Below are positions 44,388 through 52,415 of a stretch of 64,000 nucleotides of DNA, in pieces. Source of the stretch: Shewanella atlantica. GTDB taxonomy: Bacteria; Pseudomonadota; Gammaproteobacteria; Enterobacterales; Shewanellaceae. The position numbers were made by a program, and so were the translations under genes. The notes under the pieces were generated by a model. That model saw only the letters and a program-made list of their open reading frames with translations, ran no database searches and was not told the origin of the DNA. The stretch is taken from assembly GCF_003966265.1 (NCBI RefSeq), contig NZ_RXNV01000009.1:1-64000 (forward strand). Reading direction: 5' to 3'. Numbering within the stretch: position 1 is the first letter of the stretch; every line of letters begins with the position of its first letter.

Positions 44388-45193
44388 TGGATCACTTCTT
44401 CAAGCTGCTCTTTTAACACCTCATAAGTGACCAACCCCGGAATAACCGTGTCACCAAATATCATGCTCGGCGTACCACTTAACCCTAAGTCTCTCATCAA
44501 GGAGACATTATCACGCACAACTTTAACAACGCGGTCATCATCCTTGCTAAGCCACTGCTCGGTATCCGTTAGCTTAGCCACCTTAGCGATGGCATCGCCG
44601 TCTAGTCTGCGCGGGCTGGACATCAACATATCCTTTAACTTGTGATATTTTTCCGGCTCGTTAAGCCATACTTTCTGCGCCAGCACGACCGCTTTCTGAG
44701 ACCCCTCTCCCTGTAATGGCACCATCTTGGTGATGACTCTCAACTTTGGATATTCTTCGATTAACTTATCCAAAGTTGGCTCGAGTTTCTTACAGTAAGG
44801 ACAGTTAAAGTCGGTAAAATAGACCATAGTGATCTCTGGGTTTTCGGCGCCTTTCCATGGGTCGGTTTGGGTATCAAATAAGCCCGCGTGATTCTGTTCT
44901 ACCAGACTTTCTCTTACCTGGCCCATCTGGTCCTCTTCACGCATCTGCAGCGCAATAATGGCCTCTTTTAACAACTCAGGATCATTGACCAAAGCATCTT
45001 CAACAATCTCCCTGATCTCCACTCTTTGCTCTTCGGTGAATCCACTATGATCGGCATGAGCAAGCTGACTGGTCATCAGCTGTGATGAGAGTAAAAATAC
45101 AGAACCGGCAACGGTAGCCAGCATGGCAAACTTTGCCTTACGGGATTGAAGCAGCGTATCGGTGACGCTTAAAAAACGTGATAAAACTTTCAT
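44375..45193 (-). CDS. scsC: ScsC-like DsbA-family thiol oxidoreductase
   Basis: About 272 aa, exported, with a membrane segment or signal near residues 23-43. An N-terminal helical stretch (EEQRVEIREIVEDALVNDPELLKEAIIALQ), like the oligomerisation stalk of ScsC/BdbD-type proteins, precedes the DsbA-like domain with FTDFNCPYCKKLEP (C131, C134) and cis-Pro in GTPSMIF. It is thought to act as an isomerase or chaperone kept reduced by ScsB. The ATG at 45193 has AAGGAAAA upstream. Confidence 0.87.
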   Translation of the reverse strand: MKVLSRFLSVTDTLLQSRKAKFAMLATVAGSVFLLSSQLMTSQLAHADHSGFTEEQRVEIREIVEDALVNDPELLKEAIIALQMREEDQMGQVRESLVEQNHAGLFDTQTDPWKGAENPEITMVYFTDFNCPYCKKLEPTLDKLIEEYPKLRVITKMVPLQGEGSQKAVVLAQKVWLNEPEKYHKLKDMLMSSPRRLDGDAIAKVAKLTDTEQWLSKDDDRVVKVVRDNVSLMRDLGLSGTPSMIFGDTVIPGLVTYEVLKEQLEEVIQAKG

Positions 45194-45300
45194 GATTTTC
45201 CTTCGGTGTGCAGGCCTGATTAAACAGCCCTGCGCACACAATTGTTCAATTTAACGATTGAAGGCAGATTTAAAAGATCTAAGACCTTCAAATTGCAGGG

Positions 45301-47442
45301 CTAGTCATAACTGCGCTGTTCGGGAGTCTCACCACCTGCACGGTTCGCCGCTATTGCCCCTGAAGAGGCCCGCTCAATCGCCGACAATACCTCAGCGGTA
45401 CTCAAAATTTCCGGCAAGGCTATCCCCTCAGGTGCATTGGGACCATAGACCACATTAAAAGGCACACCAAAGCGATTATGGCTCTGCAGATATTGAGTGA
45501 TAGGGGCCGATGGTTTAGTCCAATCCCCCTTCATAATCACCATATTTTCTTGCTTGAGTGAGCTATACACAGGGTCTTGCAATATCACCCCGGCCTTATT
45601 GGCCTTACAGGTAATGCACCAATCCGCCGTCACATCGACAAACACTGTCTTGCCGCTTGCGACCTGTTGAGCGATTTCGGCTTCATTTAACGGCGTCCAG
45701 ACTAAATCTGTGGGTAAAGGTCTGGCCCACTGCTCGGAGGTCATAAAGGCCGTCACGGCGCTGAATAAAATCGCCAGGCTCACGCTAGCAACCACGGCGG
45801 GAGCGCCATGCTTCTTCGCCATAAAGACAAAAAATATCAATACCAATAATCCGGCGAATACCCACAGAATGCCTGGATTAACGAAATTGCTGAGCAGAGT
45901 GATTAACCACAGGCTGGTTATCAACAACATCACCGAGAAGAACACCTTAACGATATTCATCCAACGACCGGGTTTAGGGAAGTAATTCGCCACCTGAGGA
46001 AACAGAGCAACCAGCAGCCAGGGCAACGCCATCCCGACGGCGAGTGCAGTGAAGACAACAAACAAGGTTAACAGATCGGCACCTAAGGCAAATGCCACCG
46101 CAGTTCCTAAGAAAGGTGCACTACAGGGTGTCGCCAACAGGGTCGCAAACATCCCCTGCAGGAAATGCCCCCGGTTATTGTTACCGCCGGTGGTTGCCAG
46201 CTTGGTCTGCAAACTCGAAGGCAGGTTTATCTCAAATGTGCCGAGCATATTGAGGGCAAAGATGGAGGTCACAATAGCCATGAAGCCGATAAACCAAGGG
46301 TTCTGGAACTGAACGCCCCAGCCAATTGCCTGTCCGGTTAATTTCAGCATTAAGATAAATCCGGCAAGTAGCCAGAACGAGACTAAGATACCCAGTGCCG
46401 ATGCGATAAACTGCTGACGGATCTCGTTGCGTTTAAGCTCAGGAGCCGCGATAACCGTACTTAACTTCATACCCAATACCGGGAGAACACAGGGCATAAC
46501 ATTCAGGATAAGGCCACCAAGAAGCGCAATAAATAACACCTTCAGGAGAGACAGATCATCCTCGATAACCTGAGTCGGTATCACTTCACTTGAATACTCC
46601 AGCGCCTGATTACTGTCCACGATAGTGACATTAAGGGTTTTCCCAAGCACCTCTGGGGCACCCAGCCAACTGGAACCATCGAAGATTGCAATGAGCTTAG
46701 TCGGCCCTTTGTTACTGTTACTATCGCTGTCTTTTTCTTTAAGTGACTTAAGGGTAAATACCGTATCAGGCTCACCATCGATCAAGAGTTGAGGCTGTCG
46801 CCACTGACCCGCATCGATCTCAACCATCAACTTACTCTTAGCGCTGTCCCAACCTATAATAATCGGTGAGTCGACACCATTTTCGACCTTCTGAGGCACC
46901 TTAGACACGGCTTTGTTATAAGTGAACATCGCCTCGCTATCGGCCCTCAAGTTAGTCGGAGTCACATCCAGTGACACCTCATAATCGGTAAGCACACAGA
47001 TGGTAGTACACGATGACAGGGTGACCTTGCCCCTTAGGTTAGTGACAGCATCGCTATCATCCACACTAAGTAGCAGAGGAAAGCTGACATGATGCTTGTA
47101 ACCCCAGGTTTGCAGCCCCATCAAGGAGAAGTGCTCGGGTACCGGCCATGACCAGTCGACACTCTTTAAGTTGGTCGACTTATCCCACTTTATGCCGGGG
47201 GCAATTCCGCCCTCTCCCGGGCTACGCCAATAGGTTTTCCAATCATCCTCTAGTTTGACCTCCAGTACGGCAGGCATGGTTTTAGTGACAGGATCAAACT
47301 CACCAGTCAGCATAAACCTGAGCTTCACCGGCGGGTGATTAGGATTTTCAATCCAGGGAGTGGATTGCGCAAACGCCGTGCTCGATAACAGAATCAAACA
47401 GAGCGCGAATAGATTTTTTAGATACTTCAAGTTCATCTCCAT
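45301..47442 (-). CDS. scsB: ScsB-like DsbD-family thiol:disulfide transporter
   Basis: A 713-aa inner-membrane protein carrying electrons from cytoplasmic thioredoxin to periplasmic partners. It has a signal peptide (1-25), a large N-terminal periplasmic domain (to about 290) with the DsbD-alpha/ScsB-type pattern, eight membrane segments (about 300-575) with MPCVLPVLGMK and TPCSAPFLGTA cysteines, and a C-terminal thioredoxin domain with DWCITCKAN. This is the reductant source for ScsC and ScsD encoded downstream. Confidence 0.9.
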   Translation of the reverse strand: MEMNLKYLKNLFALCLILLSSTAFAQSTPWIENPNHPPVKLRFMLTGEFDPVTKTMPAVLEVKLEDDWKTYWRSPGEGGIAPGIKWDKSTNLKSVDWSWPVPEHFSLMGLQTWGYKHHVSFPLLLSVDDSDAVTNLRGKVTLSSCTTICVLTDYEVSLDVTPTNLRADSEAMFTYNKAVSKVPQKVENGVDSPIIIGWDSAKSKLMVEIDAGQWRQPQLLIDGEPDTVFTLKSLKEKDSDSNSNKGPTKLIAIFDGSSWLGAPEVLGKTLNVTIVDSNQALEYSSEVIPTQVIEDDLSLLKVLFIALLGGLILNVMPCVLPVLGMKLSTVIAAPELKRNEIRQQFIASALGILVSFWLLAGFILMLKLTGQAIGWGVQFQNPWFIGFMAIVTSIFALNMLGTFEINLPSSLQTKLATTGGNNNRGHFLQGMFATLLATPCSAPFLGTAVAFALGADLLTLFVVFTALAVGMALPWLLVALFPQVANYFPKPGRWMNIVKVFFSVMLLITSLWLITLLSNFVNPGILWVFAGLLVLIFFVFMAKKHGAPAVVASVSLAILFSAVTAFMTSEQWARPLPTDLVWTPLNEAEIAQQVASGKTVFVDVTADWCITCKANKAGVILQDPVYSSLKQENMVIMKGDWTKPSAPITQYLQSHNRFGVPFNVVYGPNAPEGIALPEILSTAEVLSAIERASSGAIAANRAGGETPEQRSYD

Positions 47443-47556
47443 TGCGTATCACATACACAACAAACAGAGTTAATCCAATCGATAATGATCGGTTTTGAAA
47501 AGCATACACTCAAAAAAGTGCTTAATGACAATCTCTAAATAGACGCTGGCAGCGTT

Positions 47557-47988
47557 CTACTCCTGAAAGCGGCAGAAGGTAAGATGAATTCGCCGATATC
47601 TTACGAATGAGGCCTTCTTAGGTACCCGACTTAACACCCTGGCAAACGAAGGTGAGAGAGGAAGAAGAAACAGCAGGACTAACAGGGCGACAACACTGGT
47701 GTCTTCCAGACATAAACGCATCGACTTTTCAGAGAGCTCACAGCGCTTAAATTCGAAGCTTCCTGCCTCAGAGGCGCGGACATCGGATAAGGAGGTCTCC
47801 GATGTGCCGATGGCTAACTTATTATCGCCTTCGATAGCACTGGAGTTAATAGCACCGGACTTAAGGGCTGAACTATACAAAACAGATAACGGCTCAGCCG
47901 CAGCCCCTTGTGATCTTTCTAAATTAAGAACCAAGTTGAATAATCCACTATTTTGAGCCAGACAAAACAGCGTTAAGATAGTGACCAC
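47557..47988 (-). CDS. ScsA-like small membrane protein, start uncertain
   Basis: First gene of the Scs-like operon. The product has an N-terminal hydrophobic segment, a periplasmic loop with two Cys (KRCELSEKSMRLC) and a second membrane segment (TSVVALLVLLFLLPLSPSF), ending in the conserved-looking HLTFCRFQE. The coordinates use the GTG at 47988, but that would cut into the first membrane segment. The frame is open to 48042, and AGGAG (48047-48043) lies six bases before an ATC codon at 48036, giving ITKAFAKRHGTRWTAIVV..., a far better N-terminus. A non-AUG start is therefore possible. Confidence 0.6.
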   Translation of the reverse strand: MVTILTLFCLAQNSGLFNLVLNLERSQGAAAEPLSVLYSSALKSGAINSSAIEGDNKLAIGTSETSLSDVRASEAGSFEFKRCELSEKSMRLCLEDTSVVALLVLLFLLPLSPSFARVLSRVPKKASFVRYRRIHLTFCRFQE

Positions 47989-48364
47989 TATCGCCGTCCA
48001 TCGAGTTCCGTGGCGCTTAGCAAATGCCTTAGTGATTATCAGCTCCTGAAAAATAAATAGGGATTATTTTGTGCATGAGTATATGACCGGAGTTAGTCGA
48101 AATTAGTTCATCTAAAACGACATTTTTTTCCAGTCTGAGACCATGACTGAATAAAAAACAATCTATTGCAGAAAAATCCCCCATCGCTTAAGTTATCCTT
48201 AAAAGAGCATAAAAAATCAACAACCCTGTAATCTCCTGACTATTTATGCTCCTTTGTCTCTAAGTGGTCGTTAATCGACTAAAATCTATAGAAAAAGGAA
48301 CCGCTGACTCACTTGAACATGCCACGGGTCATGGCACCGGGTAAAACTTCATCAAGGAGATGGT

Positions 48365-49915
48365 ATGAGCAATCCTATCGTTGCAGATAATAAACCTAAA
48401 AAAGTCGAGCTCACCAAAGGAAAAGAGTATTACTTCTGCGCCTGCGGCAGATCCGCCAAACAACCCTTTTGCGATGGCTCTCACGCGGGTACCTCATTCA
48501 AGCCCAAAGCCTTTACCGCAGAACAAGACGGCGATGCATATCTATGTGCCTGTAAACACACGAGCGACGCTCCATTTTGCGATGGCAGTCATAAACAGTT
48601 CACCGCTAAACAGGTCGGCAGTGAAGGTCCCGGGCCGAACATTACTGCCGATAAAGATAATGCTCCCACAGCCAAGGCTACTACCGAAGAGCCTACTGTC
48701 GAGTTTATCCACCAGCTTGCCAGAGACGGATTAACCAAATTGGGTCATCACGGCCCCATGACCTCCATGGGCGTTCCCCGCCATGAGCTGCCCCACTGGG
48801 ATGATATTCAGATCATGACGGCGCAGATGGCGACTAAACCTCTGCAGGAAGATGAAACCGTCTCCACCGAACTAATTATCGGGCCCCAGGCAAGAAAACC
48901 ACTGAAACTGAAGATCCCGCTGTTTGTCTCCGACATGAGTTTCGGCTCCTTGTCAGAAGAGGCCAAGACTGCCCTTGCCAGAGGCGCTGAGCTGGCAGGC
49001 ACCGGGATCTGCTCGGGTGAGGGTGGCATGTTACCCGAAGAGCAGGCCGCCAACTCCAGATATTTTTACGAACTGGCCAGTGCTAAATTTGGCTATAAAG
49101 AGGAGCTACTGCATTCGATACAGGCTTTTCACTTTAAAGGCGGACAAGGCGCTAAAACAGGCACCGGAGGACACCTTCCCGGCATAAAAAACCATGGTAA
49201 GATTTCACAGGTCAGAGACATTCCCGAGGGAGAATCCGCCATATCTCCTCCTACTTTCAGGGAGTTGAAAAGTGCATGCGACTTTAAGCGCTTCGCGGAT
49301 CGGGTGCGCGAGGTCAGCGGCGGTGTACCCGTCGGCTTTAAACTCAGTGCCAACCATATTGAGCGGGATATCCAGTTTGCCCTCGATGCCACCGCCGATT
49401 ACATCATACTCGACGGCCGTGGTGGTGGAACCGGCGCCGCCCCCGAGATGTTTAGAGACCATATCAGTGTCCCCACCATTCCAGCACTGGCAAGAGCCAG
49501 ACGCTACCTCGATGAGCAAGGTGCCACCGGCAGAGTCACCCTGATCGTTACCGGCGGCCTGCGAGTGCCTATGGACTTTGTTAAAGCCATGGCCTTAGGC
49601 GCCGATGGGGTGGCAATCTCCAACAGTGCAATGCAATCAATCGGCTGCGTCGCGGCGCGCATATGCAACACCAACAACTGCCCTGCGGGCATCGCCACCC
49701 AAGATGCCGACCTGCGTCAACGACTGAACGTAGACAAGTCATCACAACAACTGGCCAACTTTTTCAACGCTTCGATAGAGCTGATGCAGGTGATGGCCAG
49801 AGCCTGCGGACATAGTAACCTGAGTGACTTCAACAAGGACGACCTGGCTACATGGCACAGAGAGATGGCGCTGTTATCCGGGATCAACTACGCTGGATTC
49901 ACCCGCTTGGATTAA
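48365..49915 (+). CDS. FMN-binding glutamate synthase-like protein with two CDGSH iron-sulfur domains
   Basis: 516 aa, cytoplasmic. Two CDGSH zinc-finger-type [2Fe-2S] motifs are at 25-40 (CACGRSAKQPFCDGSH) and 61-76 (CACKHTSDAPFCDGSH). A glutamate-synthase central-type TIM barrel binding FMN follows (LFVSDMSFGSLSEEAKTALARGAE, KGGQGAKTGTGGHLPG, GGGTGAAPEMFRDH), with CNTNNCPAGIATQ as the 3Fe-4S cluster region near residue 432. It has no glutaminase domain. Probably a redox enzyme related to archaeal-type glutamate synthases; the reaction is not established. GGAG precedes the ATG. Confidence 0.87.
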   Translation: MSNPIVADNKPKKVELTKGKEYYFCACGRSAKQPFCDGSHAGTSFKPKAFTAEQDGDAYLCACKHTSDAPFCDGSHKQFTAKQVGSEGPGPNITADKDNAPTAKATTEEPTVEFIHQLARDGLTKLGHHGPMTSMGVPRHELPHWDDIQIMTAQMATKPLQEDETVSTELIIGPQARKPLKLKIPLFVSDMSFGSLSEEAKTALARGAELAGTGICSGEGGMLPEEQAANSRYFYELASAKFGYKEELLHSIQAFHFKGGQGAKTGTGGHLPGIKNHGKISQVRDIPEGESAISPPTFRELKSACDFKRFADRVREVSGGVPVGFKLSANHIERDIQFALDATADYIILDGRGGGTGAAPEMFRDHISVPTIPALARARRYLDEQGATGRVTLIVTGGLRVPMDFVKAMALGADGVAISNSAMQSIGCVAARICNTNNCPAGIATQDADLRQRLNVDKSSQQLANFFNASIELMQVMARACGHSNLSDFNKDDLATWHREMALLSGINYAGFTRLD

Positions 49916-49923
49916 CGCCTTTA

Positions 49924-50095
49924 GGAATAAGTTGTAAGTATTCTGCTGTAAGTAACTGCCAGAGCGAGCGAGAACCTGACTCCTCGCTCAGCCCTTAAAT
50001 CGTAACTCTAACCTCGTCGCTTCCTTGCCTTAGCTTGAACTTACCGCTTACATCTGTCTCAGCTCTTTCTTGAACTCAGGGCTCGTACTTACCAC
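49924..50095. repeat. Composite heptad-repeat block upstream of the recombinase-like gene
   Basis: It contains minus-strand units CTTACAG, CTTACAA, CTTATTC (49924-49951), then a stretch (about 49970-50080) including TGACTCCTCGCTC, CTTAGCTTGAACTTACCGCTTA and CTCAGCTCTTTCTTGAACTC that is repeated at 52163-52265 and 52289-52385. The gap 49916-50274 has no gene. Confidence 0.7.
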
Positions 50096-50274
50096 CCGTT
50101 TCAACCTAAGCCAATTAAAAATATATTCATCAATTTTTTCATATGTAATTCAAACTAATGCGCTCACAAACCAGAAATTCAGATTGCTCACGGTTCACTT
50201 GGGCTTGAATGGGGTGAAGAATTAACATACAATTATGAACCATAACACCATGTGACCCACTAAAGGAAGACATA

Positions 50275-50916
50275 ATGGCGACCTATCTTTACACTCGATT
50301 TTCACCTAAGAATAAAGCGTATCCGGAGCAACTAGCTGCAATGACATCGTTAGCTCCTGGGGCTGAGCACTTTCAAGACAAAGTGCGTGGTGATGTTCCT
50401 CCAATGGAGCGAACGGCGTTTAGCCAACTATTTAAGTCTCTGGGATCTGGTGATACGGTGCTCATTTGGTGGCTAACTGAATTTGGTCATGATTTCAGTC
50501 AAACGCTGCAAGTCATTACCGATTTGTTAGAAAAAGGGGTGATCTTGCAGACCTTGTGTGAGCCACTGGTATTTGAACCGGATTCTCCTCATCGTCATGC
50601 CTTACTAGCTCTATTATCGGGTTACGGAAAGGTACAAACCCAGCGCCGCCTATTCGCCGCAGAACAAGGGCGAAAAGCACTCAAAGACAAACCTGAGCAG
50701 TGGAAACAAAAATTCTGCGGCAGACCCGCAGATAAAGAAAAACATCAGCAGATCGCCACATTGTTACTTGAGGGACAGACTCTACAAAGTGTTGCAGAAC
50801 AATGTGACGTCAGCTTGTCTACGGTGAAACGGGTCAAAGCTAAGTTGAATACATTTGATGATGAAGGCAGCTTGAGACGCAGAGCCAAAACGCACTCACC
50901 TTCGGGTGATGCATAG
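50275..50916 (+). CDS. Serine-recombinase-like protein with degenerate active site and HTH
   Basis: 213 aa. The N-terminal domain follows the resolvase fold (ATYLYTRFSPKN with Ser10 in YxRxS; GDTVLIWWLTEFGHDFSQTLQVITDLLEKGVILQTLCEPL), but the usual DRLGRS arginines are replaced by TEFGHD (68-73), so strand exchange is unlikely. A helix-turn-helix lies near 160-190 (VAEQCDVSLSTVKRVKAKL). Its stop overlaps the GTG of an EmrD-type pump by one base. Inference: a transcriptional regulator of the pump, derived from a recombinase. Confidence 0.75.
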   Translation: MATYLYTRFSPKNKAYPEQLAAMTSLAPGAEHFQDKVRGDVPPMERTAFSQLFKSLGSGDTVLIWWLTEFGHDFSQTLQVITDLLEKGVILQTLCEPLVFEPDSPHRHALLALLSGYGKVQTQRRLFAAEQGRKALKDKPEQWKQKFCGRPADKEKHQQIATLLLEGQTLQSVAEQCDVSLSTVKRVKAKLNTFDDEGSLRRRAKTHSPSGDA

Positions 50917-52115
50917 TGAGTAGACCGATTAAATTTAAAACAATTCTACTGGCATGTTTGATCATCAGTGTCGGGCAACTGAGCATGGGGCTAGTATTTC
51001 CATCACTACCCTGGATAGCCAAAGACTTTGCCGTTTCCCACGAGCAGGTTCAAATATTAATCAGTATTTACTTGCTTGGATTTGGCCCATCTCAATTTAT
51101 TTACGGCCCGGTTTCCGATGCGCTAGGACGTAAGAAAGTACTGTTGATAGGGCTTATGATCGCCATGATGGGCCTATTGATGATCATTTTTCTCAGCCAT
51201 TCATTTACCGGAATGGTGGTAGGCCGTTTCCTGCAAGGTTTAGGGACAGGATGTTGTGCGGTACTGGCACGTGCCTCCACACGAGATCGATTCAGTGGTG
51301 CAGAACTTCCGGTTGCAATGTCCTACATTGCAATGGCTGCATCGGTTACCCCTCTGATAGCTCCCGTGATCGGTGGCTTCATCAACTTCCACTTTGGCTG
51401 GACTATGGTGTTCACCTCCTTAATGGGCTATCTCTGTCTCGTTTGGGCTATCATTGCATTGCGATTCCAGGAGACTATAGGCCAAACCACTCCCCTTCCA
51501 TCTCCAAAGAGGGTGTTACTACAGTATCGTGAGCTGCTGAGCTCACGTTACTTCATGAGCTTTGCCAGCATAGGTTGGCTGAACTTCAGTTTGATGATCA
51601 CCACGATTTCGGTGATGCCATTCATCATGCAAAACCAAATTGGTATGACGTCTGATAAATATGCGATGTGGGCGTTGATCCCTGCACTGGGGATGCTAGC
51701 TGGTGCCAGCATCTGTAATCGTGTGCGCCCTATTATCGGCAGTAAGAAACTTCTGTTATATACCCCTGTATTGCATGTGGCCGCAGCACTGTGGTTATTC
51801 TTCTGCCCACTCGAACCTCTGTATTTAATGCTGGGACAGCTATTGATGATTCTGGGTAACAGCATCTCTTTACCTTGCGTTCAAGCCATGGTGATGCAGC
51901 CATACAAGAAACAAGCGGGGGCCGCTGCGGCCATGTCCGGAGGCGGACAAATGGTGGTTTCCTCCATCGTCAGCATGATGTTGGTCAACTTAGGGTTGAG
52001 CCAAGCGTGGCACCTTTCTTTGATCATTGTGGTCTTTGCCGCGATCACCCTCAGTAATATTCTGCGTGGCTTTGCCACCCCAGAAGCCCTGCAGCAAACG
52101 GCACCGACTCAATAA
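50916..52115 (+). CDS. EmrD/Bcr-type MFS multidrug transporter
   Basis: A 12-segment drug:H+ antiporter-type MFS protein of 399 aa. SVGQLSMGLVFPSLPWIAKDF (TM1), YGPVSDALGRKKVLLIG (loop 2-3 motif A) and GRFLQGLGTGCCAVLARA (TM4) with TPLIAPVIGGFI (motif C-like) match Bcr/CflA/EmrD. The start is a GTG overlapping the preceding stop (TAGTG), so the two are translationally coupled. Substrate unknown. Confidence 0.87.
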   Translation: MSRPIKFKTILLACLIISVGQLSMGLVFPSLPWIAKDFAVSHEQVQILISIYLLGFGPSQFIYGPVSDALGRKKVLLIGLMIAMMGLLMIIFLSHSFTGMVVGRFLQGLGTGCCAVLARASTRDRFSGAELPVAMSYIAMAASVTPLIAPVIGGFINFHFGWTMVFTSLMGYLCLVWAIIALRFQETIGQTTPLPSPKRVLLQYRELLSSRYFMSFASIGWLNFSLMITTISVMPFIMQNQIGMTSDKYAMWALIPALGMLAGASICNRVRPIIGSKKLLLYTPVLHVAAALWLFFCPLEPLYLMLGQLLMILGNSISLPCVQAMVMQPYKKQAGAAAAMSGGGQMVVSSIVSMMLVNLGLSQAWHLSLIIVVFAAITLSNILRGFATPEALQQTAPTQ

Positions 52116-52139
52116 ACTCACCTATCAGAGATTAAACAG

Positions 52140-52412
52140 CCAGAAACAGACAGAGCGGGGACCTGACTCCTCGCTCTGTCTTGAACTCGCAACTCGAAGC
52201 TCGTCACTTCTTTGTTTTAGCTTGTACTTACCGCTTACAGCTATCTCAGCTCTTTCTTTAACTCGAAACTCGAACCTTCTTGGCTTCTGCTCTGTCTTGA
52301 ACTCGCGACTCGAAGCTCGTCATTTCTTTGTCTTAGCTTGTACTTACCGCTTACAGCTATCTTTGCTCTTTCTTGAACTCGCGACTCGATGCTCGAACCT
52401 CGTAACTTCTCA
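52140..52412. repeat. Composite repeat: about 116-bp tandem unit made of heptads
   Basis: Two direct copies, about 52173-52288 and 52289-52395, each starting GCTCTGTCTTGAACTCGC and containing CTTACCGCTTACAGCTATCT. They are made largely of 7-bp-phased words (ACTCGCA, ACTCGAA, GCTCGTC, ACTTCT; then ACTCGCG, ACTCGAT, GCTCGAA, CCTCGTA, ACTTCTC). The same block occurs at about 49970-50080. Confidence 0.85.
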
Positions 52413-52415
52413 ACT

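Noticed and set aside
50275..50916. Active site-specific recombinase or transposon resolvase
   Set aside because: The arginine-containing DRLGRS motif is replaced, no inverted repeats or transposase are present, and the gene is coupled to an efflux pump.
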